Assembly: GCA_022340845.1 (NCBI GenBank)
Contig: JAJDNG010000154.1
Location: 1 to 33,728 of the forward strand
Length of the DNA stretch: 33,728 bases
Direction: 5' to 3'
Source: Gammaproteobacteria bacterium
Lineage (GTDB): Bacteria; Pseudomonadota; Gammaproteobacteria; SZUA-152
The translations under genes and the position numbers were made by a program. Below the pieces are notes generated by a model. The model was given only the letters and a program-made list of their open reading frames with translations. It was not told the DNA's origin and ran no database searches. Shown piece by piece: positions 1 through 9,358 of the stretch; position 1 is the first letter of the stretch, and every line of letters begins with the position of its first letter.

Positions 1-2
1 AA

Positions 3-1139
3 GAACTCGAAAAGCTCAAAGACGAAATTCGCGCTGACCGGGATACCTTGGTAAACACCCGGAATCAAATCCGAAGTGCGAAGGAGCAAGCAAATAGTCA
101 ATATAAAGCACTGTTACAAGCCCCTTCAGAAGACTGGAACCGATTAAAAACCCGTTATGGTCTGGACAGCACGGGCGCCGGAAACATTACCCGGCTGTTG
201 TTCGGTGATACAGCCGCAACCTGGCTGCAACGATTACTATCCTGGACAGGACAGATAAATCGCGTATTACCCGATAAGAGTGGCACCAAAACCCCCGTAG
301 CCCTAAAGCCCGAGCGCGGCGAAGGCCAGTATATACGCTTTCCTTCTGCGAATCCTTTACCCAATTTTCTAATCCGCAAAGCGCTGCTCACACTGGATCT
401 CAAAGCGGGCAATATTGAACTCAGCGTAACCGATGCTACCCATCAACCCCACATCCTTGGCCGACCCATGCGTTTACACGCATCTGGAAAGAACCTGGAA
501 AACGCCGAACAAATACAACTCGATGGCATCATAGACCATGTCAACCCGGAAAACGCCAAAGACAGCCTGCGATGGTCTGTTACGGGCTGGAACCTGTCTA
601 ACGTCCCCATCTCCAAGGAATCCACCTTGCCGTTGACATTGACCAATGCGAGCAGCAATCTGACCGGCAAAGTGGAACTTAAGGGTCAGAATCTCACTGC
701 CGATATCAAAACAGCGTTTAGAAACACACAATGGAGCAGTCCTGCACAAGATGGATGGGCCGGCCGCGTAAACAAAACGCTAACCTCCATCAAACAATTT
801 AATCTGGAGGTCAAGATTCAAGGTAATCTTGACTCCCCACAAATGTCATTGCGTTCCGACCTGGACGAGCAATTAAAACAAGCCGTAGCTGGCGAACTGA
901 AAAACACCCAGGTGGAACTGGAACAAAAACTCAAAACCCGTCTCAATGCGGAAGTGGAAAAGGCCGCTGGCCCTTACAAAGATCAGCTAGTCTATCTGAA
1001 CAATACCGAAGTCACTGTAGAGCAACGCATCAATCAACTGGACGAAATGCTGAAAGCGGAATTGAAATCAGCCGTAGATTCAAAGAAACAGGAAGCCTCA
1101 GACAAGTTAAAAGATCAACTTAAGGGATTGAAATTTTAA
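3..1139 (+). CDS. TIGR03545-like protein, 5'-truncated by window edge
   Basis: The reading frame is open from the first full codon at base 3, so the gene starts outside the window; the first internal start-like codon (TTG at 48) is not a real start. The visible 378 residues begin in a charged helix. A middle region follows with the motif RFPSANPLPNFLIRKA and a later LGRPMRL, which I recognise as typical of the uncharacterised family TIGR03545. Beta-rich sequence comes next, resembling the AsmA-like lipid-transfer-type repeats of envelope proteins. The last ~100 residues are a charged, probable coiled coil (ELEQKLKTRL, EQRINQLDEMLKAEL). The family is known only from bacteria with an outer membrane, and the N-terminal membrane anchor usual for it would lie off the window. 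A small gene follows 29 bp downstream on the same strand. Function is unknown; the family assignment rests on memory of motifs, not a search. Confidence 0.7.
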   Translation, partial: ELEKLKDEIRADRDTLVNTRNQIRSAKEQANSQYKALLQAPSEDWNRLKTRYGLDSTGAGNITRLLFGDTAATWLQRLLSWTGQINRVLPDKSGTKTPVALKPERGEGQYIRFPSANPLPNFLIRKALLTLDLKAGNIELSVTDATHQPHILGRPMRLHASGKNLENAEQIQLDGIIDHVNPENAKDSLRWSVTGWNLSNVPISKESTLPLTLTNASSNLTGKVELKGQNLTADIKTAFRNTQWSSPAQDGWAGRVNKTLTSIKQFNLEVKIQGNLDSPQMSLRSDLDEQLKQAVAGELKNTQVELEQKLKTRLNAEVEKAAGPYKDQLVYLNNTEVTVEQRINQLDEMLKAELKSAVDSKKQEASDKLKDQLKGLKF

Positions 1140-1168
1140 ATGAGATTGTCGATTTATGAATTACCATT

Positions 1169-1672
1169 ATGAAAACGAAACTCAAAATTAGCGCTATTTT
1201 AACCGCCGTAACTTTGGTTTCCGCGCCGGGGTATAGTGCAGAAAGTATAACCGGCGCTTTTGGCATAGCATTCGGTACTTTATTGAAGGATGTCAACGTG
1301 ATTGAGTCGCACGTAAACTCCCAAATCCATAATGTGCAACCGCCAAAGCCAATGAGCTTACTGAGATTTTACACTGTAGATACAACCGGTGACGATAAAA
1401 AAATCTATCGCATCACGGGATTGACTCTGGAAAATAACCGGCTGGCTTGCCTGGAGGATTTGGCCACTATTACCTCCATATTACAAAACAAATACGGTCA
1501 ATCAGAACAAGGCCATTCAGAAAAAAAGGAACCCATATTCCGGTTCCTGGAAGGCAAGCGTTCGGTAATCGCTTCTTGCGACCAGGAAGGCGGTGATAAT
1601 TCCCGCAAGACCTATAAATTGAAAGTTACTTATGAAGACCGTGGTTTGGTCGGTGGTGCGGACGCTTTGTAA
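1169..1672 (+). CDS. Small predicted periplasmic protein, function unknown
   Basis: 167 residues. The N-terminus (MKTKLKISAILTAVTLVSAPGYSAE) is a good Sec signal peptide, with likely cleavage after Ala24 (YSA) and no lipobox cysteine. The mature part contains a GAFGIAFG motif, a PPKP turn, an IYRITGL strand and exactly two cysteines (about Cys94 and Cys137), which could form a disulfide in the periplasm. I recall similar small exported proteins with a GAFG-like motif and a KYG motif in other proteobacteria, but none with a known role. It sits 29 bp after the TIGR03545-like gene and is probably co-transcribed. It converges on nuoN with only 11 bp between stop codons, and its coding region holds a strong terminator hairpin for the opposite strand (1521-1548). 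Codon structure, signal peptide and neighbour support it as a real gene. Confidence 0.75.
   Translation: MKTKLKISAILTAVTLVSAPGYSAESITGAFGIAFGTLLKDVNVIESHVNSQIHNVQPPKPMSLLRFYTVDTTGDDKKIYRITGLTLENNRLACLEDLATITSILQNKYGQSEQGHSEKKEPIFRFLEGKRSVIASCDQEGGDNSRKTYKLKVTYEDRGLVGGADAL
1521..1548 (-). terminator. Intrinsic terminator for the nuo operon, inside the convergent gene
   Basis: Read on the minus strand, a 7-bp perfect stem AGGAACC / GGTTCCT closes an 8-nt loop and is followed at once by a run of T residues (six A on the plus strand, 1521-1526). This is a textbook Rho-independent terminator, 136 nt beyond the nuoN stop codon. Only 11 bp separate nuoN from the convergent gene, so it has to lie within that gene's coding sequence. 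No gene ending nearer on the minus strand could use it. Confidence 0.7.
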
Positions 1673-1683
1673 ATTAAACGTTG

Positions 1684-3129
1684 CTATATATTCGGAATCG
1701 CCGCCATACACAACGCCAACAAGCTGCTGGGGAAAATCCCTAACGCCAGAACGCCTAAACCATTGACGCTCAGCAAAATTCGCATCTCGGGATTGGAAGT
1801 GATGGGTGTTGTGTCTTCGGGTTTGTCGAAATACATGAGTTTGATGATGCGCAGGTAGTAAAACGCCCCGATGATGGAGAATATAATCGCGACCACCGCA
1901 AGCCACGTGAGATCGGCACCTACTACGGCTTGCAATACAGACAATTTAGCGTAGAAACCCACCGTCGGCGGTACCCCGGCCATGGAAAACATCAGAATTA
2001 ACATCATGAACGCAAACCAGGGACTGCGTTCGTTCAAGCCTCTAAAGTCATCCAGTTTATCAGCTTCGAAACCAACTCGGCTCATTAATAACACCATGCC
2101 GAAGCCCCCCATGCTCATAATGGCATAGACTATAGTGTAAAACATCGAGGCAGAATAGCCGGCTCGACTGCCAGCCAGAATTCCCAACAGGATAAAACCA
2201 ACGTGGGAGATGGTGGAATATGCCAACATGCGTTTGATGTTTGTCTGAGCGATAGCAATGATGTTGCCTATGCCCATGGATAATACAGACATTATGATCA
2301 ATATATCCTGCCATTGAGCGTGGATACCGCCCAGTCCGTCGACTAATAATCGCATGACCATAGCAAAAGCCGCGATTTTTGGCGCAGAGCCGATAAACAA
2401 TGTGACCGCCGTGGGAGCACCGTGATAAATGTCAGGTATCCACATATGAAAAGGCACGGCGCCAAGCTTGAACGCCATGCCCACAATCACCATAACCAAT
2501 CCCAATACCAGTACGACATGATTCGGGTCGCCGATTTGATTTATATTGCTGCGAAATTCGGCGATGTCCAATGTACCGGTTACCCCGTATAAGAGTGACA
2601 TGCCGTATAACAGTATCCCGGAAGCCAACGCACCCAAGACGAAATATTTCATGGCGGCTTCAGAGGCGTCTTGCGAATCCCGGTGCATGGCGACCAAGGC
2701 GTATAAACACAGTGACAACAGTTCCAGCCCTAAATATATGCTTAAAAAATTGTGGGCCGAGACCATTACCATCATGCCTAACACGCCAAACAGACCTAAC
2801 ACATAAAATTCACCTTTGAATAAATTGCGGTCCTGCAAATATCCCCGGGCGTATATAAACACTACGCCGGTGACCAGATAAATGAATATTTTCAGCACAT
2901 CCGCCATGGTATCGCTGATAAACGTGCCGTTAAAAGTGAGCACGGATTCCCCGGTATGTAAATTAATAGTTAATAAACTCGCACCCACCAAAGTCGCCAA
3001 CGACAGCAAATAAGTAATGAAGCGATTTTCGTCGCTCACGTATAAATCGGCGATTAATATAAAACACGCCATAGCCAGCACAAACATCTCTGGGATGGCG
3101 GGAGCAAAATCTGGCATCACAATATTCAT
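1684..3129 (-). CDS. nuoN: NADH-quinone oxidoreductase subunit N
   Basis: 481 residues, the usual length for NuoN, the antiporter-like membrane subunit of complex I that helps couple quinone reduction to proton pumping. The protein is almost entirely hydrophobic, with about 14 predicted transmembrane helices. It contains the proton-antiporter (Proton_antipo_M) core: [14 protein letters not shown], then [31 protein letters not shown] and [14 protein letters not shown]. These carry the conserved Glu and Lys residues of the half-channels. The ATG at 3129 lies 4 bp after the nuoM stop, so translation is probably coupled. It is the last gene of the operon; the next feature downstream is a convergent gene. 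No truncation or frameshift is seen. Confidence 0.97.
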   Translation of the reverse strand: MNIVMPDFAPAIPEMFVLAMACFILIADLYVSDENRFITYLLSLATLVGASLLTINLHTGESVLTFNGTFISDTMADVLKIFIYLVTGVVFIYARGYLQDRNLFKGEFYVLGLFGVLGMMVMVSAHNFLSIYLGLELLSLCLYALVAMHRDSQDASEAAMKYFVLGALASGILLYGMSLLYGVTGTLDIAEFRSNINQIGDPNHVVLVLGLVMVIVGMAFKLGAVPFHMWIPDIYHGAPTAVTLFIGSAPKIAAFAMVMRLLVDGLGGIHAQWQDILIIMSVLSMGIGNIIAIAQTNIKRMLAYSTISHVGFILLGILAGSRAGYSASMFYTIVYAIMSMGGFGMVLLMSRVGFEADKLDDFRGLNERSPWFAFMMLILMFSMAGVPPTVGFYAKLSVLQAVVGADLTWLAVVAIIFSIIGAFYYLRIIKLMYFDKPEDTTPITSNPEMRILLSVNGLGVLALGIFPSSLLALCMAAIPNI

Positions 3130-3133
3130 AGAG

Positions 3134-4651
3134 TTAAATCTTAGATTGAGTTATTTGTATTACCAAGTGGTCAACAGTAGCATTCATCACGTCCAGCAAT
3201 GGAGCTGGCCATAGCCCTAGCCCCAACACCGCGACGGCCAACAATGCTAAGAATAAAAACTCCCGATTGTTTACATCAGTGAGCTTCTTAACATTTTCGT
3301 TTACCACATCCCCAAAGACTACGCGCTTGACCATCCACAAGGTATAAGCAGCGCCAAAAATCAACGTAGTGGCCGCGGCAAAGGCAATCCAAAAGTTGGC
3401 TTTAAATGAACTGAGTATCACCATAAACTCGCCCACAAAAGCGGAGGTTCCCGGCAAACCAGCGTTGGCCATCGCAAAAAACACCATAAATGAAGCGAAT
3501 ATGGGCATAGTGTTCACTACGCCACCATAATCGGAGATTTGCCGACTGTGCATACGGTCATACATGACACCAACACATAAAAACAGTGCGCCGGATACAA
3601 AACCATGAGAAATCATTTGAACCAACGCGCCATTAATACCCAATGCTACGCCTTGGGTGGTACCGGTGTTTTCGATGATGGTATAAACAATAAAAAATCC
3701 CAAGGTCACGAATCCCATGTGGGAGATGGAGGAATAGGCAATGAGCTTTTTCATGTCTTGTTGCACCAACGCCACAAAGGCAATGTACACTACGGCGATT
3801 AAAGACAATGCAATCATTAACCAATCCAGGCTATTGGAGGCATCGGGTGTGATGGGCAAACTAAATCGCACAAAACCATATGTACCCAGTTTTAACATAA
3901 TGGCTGCCAGGATGACCGATCCTCCCGTGGGCGCCTCAACGTGCGCATCCGGTAACCAGGTATGTACTGGAAACATGGGAACTTTTACGGCAAAAGCCAA
4001 TAAAAACGCGATGAAAATCAGTATTTGTTCGTTGAGGCTTAAACGCAGGCCGTGAAAATCCAGAATTTCGAAACTGCCGGACTGGGTATACATGTAAATT
4101 AAGGCCACCAACATGAATACAGAACCCAAAAAGGTATACAAAAAGAACTTGATGGTGGCGTAAATGCGGTTGGGACCACCCCACACACCGATGATCAGGA
4201 ACATGGGAATCAACATGGCTTCCCAATACACATAAAATAAAATAGCGTCCAGAGAGGAAAACACACCGATCATCAAGCCGTTCATGATCAAAAATGCCGC
4301 CATGTATTGCGCGGTTTTGTATTGAATGATTTCCCAGCCGGCGATCACTACAATCACAGTGGTAAACGCCGTCAGTAAAATCAGCGGCATGGAAATGCCA
4401 TCCACTCCCAGGTGGTAGTTAACATCGAAAGTACTTATCCACGGAACCATTTCCGCAAACTGCATTTGGTGGGTAGTCGTATCGAACATGGTATACAGTG
4501 GTATAGCCAATACGAATGTCAGCACTGAAAACGCCAGGGATATCCAGCGAGCGCTATTGGCTTGGTCATCTTTGCTGAAAAATAGCACCAGCACGCCGCC
4601 TATAATAGGGGTCCAGATGACCAAGCTTAATAATGGCAAATCAGAAAACAT
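3134..4651 (-). CDS. nuoM: NADH-quinone oxidoreductase subunit M
   Basis: 505 residues, full length for NuoM, one of the three Mrp-antiporter-like proton-pumping subunits of the complex I membrane arm. About 14 hydrophobic helices are visible. Family motifs include [17 protein letters not shown]-type sequence (here [20 protein letters not shown]) with the conserved Glu. Also present are the [30 protein letters not shown] segment with the pumping Lys, and [15 protein letters not shown]. The ATG at 4651 has an AAGGA about 10 nt upstream. The gene sits 27 bp after nuoL and 4 bp before nuoN, in the standard L-M-N order. Confidence 0.97.
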   Translation of the reverse strand: MFSDLPLLSLVIWTPIIGGVLVLFFSKDDQANSARWISLAFSVLTFVLAIPLYTMFDTTTHQMQFAEMVPWISTFDVNYHLGVDGISMPLILLTAFTTVIVVIAGWEIIQYKTAQYMAAFLIMNGLMIGVFSSLDAILFYVYWEAMLIPMFLIIGVWGGPNRIYATIKFFLYTFLGSVFMLVALIYMYTQSGSFEILDFHGLRLSLNEQILIFIAFLLAFAVKVPMFPVHTWLPDAHVEAPTGGSVILAAIMLKLGTYGFVRFSLPITPDASNSLDWLMIALSLIAVVYIAFVALVQQDMKKLIAYSSISHMGFVTLGFFIVYTIIENTGTTQGVALGINGALVQMISHGFVSGALFLCVGVMYDRMHSRQISDYGGVVNTMPIFASFMVFFAMANAGLPGTSAFVGEFMVILSSFKANFWIAFAAATTLIFGAAYTLWMVKRVVFGDVVNENVKKLTDVNNREFLFLALLAVAVLGLGLWPAPLLDVMNATVDHLVIQITQSKI

Positions 4652-4678
4652 GTATTGCTATCCTTTTTTATTCTTTTC

Positions 4679-6637
4679 TCAAGGAGCTTGATTCACAAAC
4701 AGAAGCACCAGGCCTACCAATCCGATAATCATCGCGAAGGCGTAGTGGTATAAATATCCAGTTTGGATATGACGAAATTTACTGGCTAGCCAACCCACGG
4801 TGCGCGCAGTACCGTTCACCAGCAAGCCATCGATGAGTTTCACATCACCGATATTCCAAAATGACTTACCGATGCCACGTGCGCCGCCGGCGAAAAAGAA
4901 ATCGTTAAATTCATCAAAACCATATTTTCGTACCAAAAGATTGTACAACCAGAGCATTTTGTTTTTGAACATCTCCGGCAATTCAGGCCGCTTCACATAT
5001 AGATACCAGGCCGATCCCACGCCGGCCAGGGCCAGCCAGAAAGGCAACTCCAACACACCGTGGGCGATATACGACATAACACCGGTATAGTGCTCCCCTA
5101 TTTCACCGAGGACATTGTGTTCCGGCGCCACATGGATGGCGTTGCCAAATAATCCTTCAAACAACATGGGCATGACGAAAAACATGCCCGCCAGTACAGA
5201 CGGAATAGCAAGCAATATCAGCGGCACGGTAACGACTTTTGGTGACTCGCGCAAATGTTCTTTGGTATGCTCATCCATGCGCTCCTGGGTATGAAACACT
5301 AAAAAATACATACGAAAAGAATAAAACGCCGTAATAAACACGCCCAATACCACCATGATATAGGCAAAACCGGCGCCCCAGATGTGAGAATGATGCACTG
5401 CGGAAATAATGGCGTCCTTTGAGAAAAAACCCGCAAATGGTGGTACGCCGATCAAAGCAACAGAGCCAATTAACATACATATCCAGGTCACGGGCATGTA
5501 TTTTTTCATATTGCCCATTTTTCGGATGTCTTGTTCGTGGTGCATAGCGATAATCACTGATCCGGCCGCCAGGAACAACAGCGCTTTAAAAGCAGCGTGG
5601 GTCAGTAAGTGAAAAATACCGGCGGCATACGCCGAAGCACCGAGCGCAACGGTCATATATCCCAATTGCGACAGGGTTGAATAAGCAACGACACGCTTGA
5701 TATCGTTTTGCACAATGCCTAGCAGGCCCATTAAAAAAGCCGTTAATGCACCGATAATCAATACAACGCTCAGCGCTGTCTCCGACAGTTCATACAACGG
5801 GGACATACGGGCTACCATAAAGATACCCGCGGTTACCATGGTGGCCGCATGGATCAATGCCGATATGGGTGTCGGACCTTCCATGGAATCGGGAAGCCAA
5901 ACATGTAATGGCATTTGCGCCGATTTACCCATGGCACCGATAAATAGCAATATACAAATAACCGTCATCAACGACCATTGCGTGCCCGGCAATACTTCTA
6001 TGGTCAAATTCGCCATGGCTGGCGCGGCTTGGAAAACCTCTGCATAATCCAGCGTGTTAAAATACATCAACACAGCGGCAATACCCAACAAAAAGCCAAA
6101 GTCACCCACGCGGTTGACCAAAAACGCTTTGAGATTGGCATAAATGGCCGATTCTTTTTTATACCAAAATCCAATCAATAAATACGATACCAGGCCCACC
6201 GCCTCCCAGCCGAAAAACAGCTGCAGGAAGTTATTGGACATAACCAACATCAACATGGAAAAAGTGAACAACGAAATGTAACTGAAGAACCGCTGATAAC
6301 CGTCGTCATCTTGCATATATCCGATGGTATATATGTGCACCATGAAAGAGACAAACGTAACCACCAGCAACATGACTGCGGTCAACTCGTCAATTAGAAA
6401 ACCCACTTGAAAGCGAATGCCGTCGGTGACCATCCAGGTATATACGGTCCCGTCGAACGGTGCGGCACCATCGATAATGATGTGCTTGAACACGACTAAC
6501 GATAAAACAAACGAAATGGCAACGCCGATATTAGCAACCCAATGAGCACCGGCACGGCCGATGGTTTTCCCGAAAAAGCCCGCTACTATCGCGCCGATGA
6601 GCGGCGCTAGAACAATGGCCAGATATACGTTTTCCAT
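4679..6637 (-). CDS. nuoL: NADH-quinone oxidoreductase subunit L
   Basis: 652 residues, somewhat longer than the 613-residue E. coli NuoL. This is the distal antiporter-like pump subunit, whose long lateral C-terminal helix runs along the membrane arm of complex I. The N-terminal third matches the Proton_antipo_N domain. The central Proton_antipo_M core includes LQLFFGWEAVGLVSYLLIGFW, the MGKSAQMPLHVWLPDSMEGPTPISALIHAATMV segment, and IKRVVAYSTLSQLGYM. The extra length lies in the C-terminal third, with a hydrophilic stretch near residues 480-520 before the last helices. The gene starts with ATG, 11 bp after nuoK, and is intact. Confidence 0.97.
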   Translation of the reverse strand: MENVYLAIVLAPLIGAIVAGFFGKTIGRAGAHWVANIGVAISFVLSLVVFKHIIIDGAAPFDGTVYTWMVTDGIRFQVGFLIDELTAVMLLVVTFVSFMVHIYTIGYMQDDDGYQRFFSYISLFTFSMLMLVMSNNFLQLFFGWEAVGLVSYLLIGFWYKKESAIYANLKAFLVNRVGDFGFLLGIAAVLMYFNTLDYAEVFQAAPAMANLTIEVLPGTQWSLMTVICILLFIGAMGKSAQMPLHVWLPDSMEGPTPISALIHAATMVTAGIFMVARMSPLYELSETALSVVLIIGALTAFLMGLLGIVQNDIKRVVAYSTLSQLGYMTVALGASAYAAGIFHLLTHAAFKALLFLAAGSVIIAMHHEQDIRKMGNMKKYMPVTWICMLIGSVALIGVPPFAGFFSKDAIISAVHHSHIWGAGFAYIMVVLGVFITAFYSFRMYFLVFHTQERMDEHTKEHLRESPKVVTVPLILLAIPSVLAGMFFVMPMLFEGLFGNAIHVAPEHNVLGEIGEHYTGVMSYIAHGVLELPFWLALAGVGSAWYLYVKRPELPEMFKNKMLWLYNLLVRKYGFDEFNDFFFAGGARGIGKSFWNIGDVKLIDGLLVNGTARTVGWLASKFRHIQTGYLYHYAFAMIIGLVGLVLLFVNQAP

Positions 6638-6648
6638 TGTCCTACCCC

Positions 6649-6954
6649 TTATCCTTTTAATGTATCCAAATCGTCCACATTGATGGTGTTACGGTTACGG
6701 AACAACACCACCAGTATGGCCAGACCAATGGCCGCTTCGGCCGCAGCAACAGTCAAAATAAAAAATACGAAAACCTGCCCCGCCATATCCCCAAGATAAT
6801 GGGAGAAGGCCACAAAATTCATATTCACCGCCAACAGCATAAGCTCGATAGCCATGAGCAGTATAATGACGTTTTTCCGGTTTAGAAAAATCCCCGCAAC
6901 ACTGATGCAAAACAGTATGGCGCCTAAGACTAAAAAGTGTGATAGTGAAATCAT
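6649..6954 (-). CDS. nuoK: NADH-quinone oxidoreductase subunit K
   Basis: 101 residues with three transmembrane helices, the exact pattern of NuoK, the MrpC-like proton-channel subunit of complex I. Conserved features seen are the helix-two segment [22 protein letters not shown], with its key membrane Glu, and the [19 protein letters not shown] segment with the second Glu. The start codon at 6954 is preceded by a very strong purine-rich ribosome binding site (GGGAGGGGG), the best in the operon. It lies 52 bp after nuoJ and 11 bp before nuoL. Confidence 0.97.
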   Translation of the reverse strand: MISLSHFLVLGAILFCISVAGIFLNRKNVIILLMAIELMLLAVNMNFVAFSHYLGDMAGQVFVFFILTVAAAEAAIGLAILVVLFRNRNTINVDDLDTLKG

Positions 6955-7006
6955 TTCCCCCTCCCTATTGTTATGCTATTCGCTTTATAAGTCGCGCTAT
7001 AGGGAA

Positions 7007-7612
7007 CTAAAGTTTCTTTTCCGCCGGCATTTTTACCAAGCGTACCCGTTCATTTCGTTTTACTTGAACTTGCTGTTCCGGTTGCATCGTCTGACGTTTT
7101 ACCCGCTTGCGCATGGTCAAGGCGATAGCGGCAATTATGGCCACCAACAAAATCACTGCTGCGATTTCAAAAGGGTACAAATAATCGGTATACAATTGCC
7201 GGCCCAGTTCCTTCGTGTTGCTGTATTCAACGCCTTGCGCAACAGGATTAGCGAACTTGTCCAAACCGAACTGCTTTGGCCCGACAATTACCGCCAGTTG
7301 CGCCAGCATGATAATTGCCACTACCGCCCCGAAAGGCAAATACTTGGCAAATCCTTCTTTTAACACGGCCAGATTGATGTCCAGCATCATGACCACAAAC
7401 AGAAACAACACCATAACGGCGCCCACGTAAACCAATACCAATGTAAGTCCCAGAAATTCCGCTTCCAGCAAAATCCAGAGCGCAGCGCTGGTAAAAAAAG
7501 CCAATACCAATGATAAAGCGGCGAACACGGGGTTTCTTATCGTAATCACCATGCCCGCGGCGAATATCAATATCGCGGAAAACGCGTAAAAAATGATTTC
7601 TTCTGAGCTCAT
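7007..7612 (-). CDS. nuoJ: NADH-quinone oxidoreductase subunit J
   Basis: 201 residues with five predicted membrane helices, as expected for NuoJ, a core membrane subunit near the quinone end of complex I. The hallmark helix-three region LGLTLVLVYVGAVMVLFLFVVMMLD is present with the pi-bulge-type glycine. The C-terminus after helix five is a basic, Gln- and Arg-rich cytoplasmic tail (about residues 165-201) ending KMPAEKKL. Such tails vary between species. The Shine-Dalgarno sequence is weak, so coupling to nuoI, 32 bp upstream, may matter. Confidence 0.95.
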   Translation of the reverse strand: MSSEEIIFYAFSAILIFAAGMVITIRNPVFAALSLVLAFFTSAALWILLEAEFLGLTLVLVYVGAVMVLFLFVVMMLDINLAVLKEGFAKYLPFGAVVAIIMLAQLAVIVGPKQFGLDKFANPVAQGVEYSNTKELGRQLYTDYLYPFEIAAVILLVAIIAAIALTMRKRVKRQTMQPEQQVQVKRNERVRLVKMPAEKKL

Positions 7613-7644
7613 AAATGGTTTCTGCTTTTGTTTTTCATAATAGG

Positions 7645-8133
7645 CTAACGATACGGTGCATCCAGCTCACGATTCTTGGCGATTTGTTTTTCGTATTTAT
7701 CCCCCACCGCCAAGAGTTTTTCTTTAGTCATTAACAAATCACCACGCTGCTCGCCGTGGTATTCGAAAATATCCGTTTCCACAATAGAATCCACGGGGCA
7801 AGACTCTTCACAATAGCCACAGAATATGCATTTGGTTAAGTCAATATCGTAGCGAGTGGTTCGGCGTGTGCCATCGTCTCTTTTTGTTGATTCGATTTTT
7901 ATCGCCAACGCAGGACATACTGCTTCACAAAGTTTGCATGCAATGCAGCGCTCCTCGCCGTTGGGATAACGGCGCAAGGCGTGCAGTCCGCGAAACCGTG
8001 GTGACAAAGGTGTTTTCTCCTCTGGATACTGCACGGTAATTTTTTTCTGTCCAAGGTATCCAAACGTCAAGCGCAAGCCTTTAAACAGCTCTATCAAAAA
8101 CAGACTTTTGATGTAATTTGTGACGACATTCAT
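7645..8133 (-). CDS. nuoI: NADH-quinone oxidoreductase subunit I (2x[4Fe-4S])
   Basis: 162 residues. NuoI carries clusters N6a and N6b, which pass electrons from the NuoG side to the N2 cluster in NuoB. Two classical ferredoxin motifs are visible: [12 protein letters not shown] (Cys63, 66, 69, 73) and [12 protein letters not shown] (Cys102, 105, 108, 112), each with the CxxCxxCxxxCP spacing. The N-terminal ~25 residues form an amphipathic helix of the kind that anchors the subunit to the membrane arm. The sequence is 65 bp downstream of nuoH and intact. Confidence 0.97.
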   Translation of the reverse strand: MNVVTNYIKSLFLIELFKGLRLTFGYLGQKKITVQYPEEKTPLSPRFRGLHALRRYPNGEERCIACKLCEAVCPALAIKIESTKRDDGTRRTTRYDIDLTKCIFCGYCEESCPVDSIVETDIFEYHGEQRGDLLMTKEKLLAVGDKYEKQIAKNRELDAPYR

Positions 8134-8198
8134 AACACAATTCTCATAGGGTCGATGATATCTAAGAGATTTTTATCTAACCTTTACTTAGTTAAGTG

Positions 8199-9275
8199 CT
8201 AGTCAAACCAAGGCGCCCAATGATCCACTACCGCCCAGCCAACCAACAATAGCCAGACAATTGTAATCGGGATAAACACTTTCCAGCCCAACCGCATAAT
8301 TTGATCATAACGGTATCGGGGAAAAGTCGCCCGCAACCACAAAAACACAAACAGGAAAAACGCGGTCTTTAGTAAAAACCAATGAATACCGGGACCTAGC
8401 AATGCCCCAATCACCGCGATGTCAAACACGCTAGCAGGCAATATCCCTTCTAACGGGGATAACCAGCCGCCCCAAAACAGCAATGAGGTTAGCGCCGCAA
8501 CAAGAATCATATTGGCGTATTCAGCCAAAAAGAACACCGCAAACGCCATGCCGGAATATTCCACGTGAAATCCCGCAACAATCTCCGACTCACCTTCCGC
8601 CACATCGAAGGGCGCCCGATTGGTCTCCGCAACACCGGAAATGAAATAAATAAAGAATAACGGCAGCAGCGGTAGCCAAAACCATTGCCAGACCCCACCT
8701 TGCTGGGCCAACACGATCTCTCCAATATTCAAACTGCCGGCTGCCAGCAACACACCCACAATGGCAAAGCCCATGGCAATTTCATAAGAGACGATTTGCG
8801 CAGCGGAACGCAATGCGCCTAGAAATGCGTATTTGGAATTGGATGCCCAACCGGCGATGATAACACCGTATACGCCCATGGAAGTCATAGCCAGTATGTA
8901 CAACAAACCTGCATTGACATCAGCAATCACCATTCCGTCATCAAATGGAATCACCGCCCAAGCCGCCACCGCAGGGGCGATCGCTAATACCGGCCCCACC
9001 AAAAATAAAAACCGATTAGCGCTGCTGGGTAGAATTATCTCTTTGGTTAATAACTTAAGTGCATCGGCTATAGGCTGCAGCAATCCGCGTGGCCCAACGC
9101 GGTTGGGGCCTATACGCACCTGGATGTAGCCGATGACTTTACGTTCAGCCAATGTGAGGTACGCAACGCCCAGTAATAGCGGCACGAGCAAAGCCGTAAT
9201 TTTCATGACAATAATGCTAACGTTAGCCAGGCTTTCCGGCATCCATTGCATAAAAGGTTCTATGAGATCAAGCAT
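8199..9275 (-). CDS. nuoH: NADH-quinone oxidoreductase subunit H
   Basis: 358 residues, about eight transmembrane helices. NuoH (ND1 homologue) forms most of the quinone-binding chamber and joins the peripheral and membrane arms. Conserved blocks include [21 protein letters not shown] near the start, with the cytoplasmic loop that faces NuoB/NuoD. Also present are [17 protein letters not shown] and [28 protein letters not shown], with the acidic loop residues central to proton coupling. The gene starts with ATG and is separated from nuoG by 83 bp, one of the wider gaps in the operon. Confidence 0.97.
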   Translation of the reverse strand: MLDLIEPFMQWMPESLANVSIIVMKITALLVPLLLGVAYLTLAERKVIGYIQVRIGPNRVGPRGLLQPIADALKLLTKEIILPSSANRFLFLVGPVLAIAPAVAAWAVIPFDDGMVIADVNAGLLYILAMTSMGVYGVIIAGWASNSKYAFLGALRSAAQIVSYEIAMGFAIVGVLLAAGSLNIGEIVLAQQGGVWQWFWLPLLPLFFIYFISGVAETNRAPFDVAEGESEIVAGFHVEYSGMAFAVFFLAEYANMILVAALTSLLFWGGWLSPLEGILPASVFDIAVIGALLGPGIHWFLLKTAFFLFVFLWLRATFPRYRYDQIMRLGWKVFIPITIVWLLLVGWAVVDHWAPWFD

Positions 9276-9358
9276 ATTTTTTAATTAGTTATATAGCTGT
9301 AAATGGATCTGACTGATTTTTGCTCTCTACGTTGCTAGCTTACTCGCAACCTTTTTGA

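Noticed and set aside
6854-7363. 169-residue plus-strand open frame across nuoK and nuoJ
   Set aside because: It runs antisense through two clear nuo genes and has no family motif.
9331-9356. GTTGC-N10-GCAAC hairpin followed by T-run in the nuoG-nuoH spacer
   Set aside because: The T-run is on the plus strand, where no gene ends; on the nuo strand it is not a terminator.
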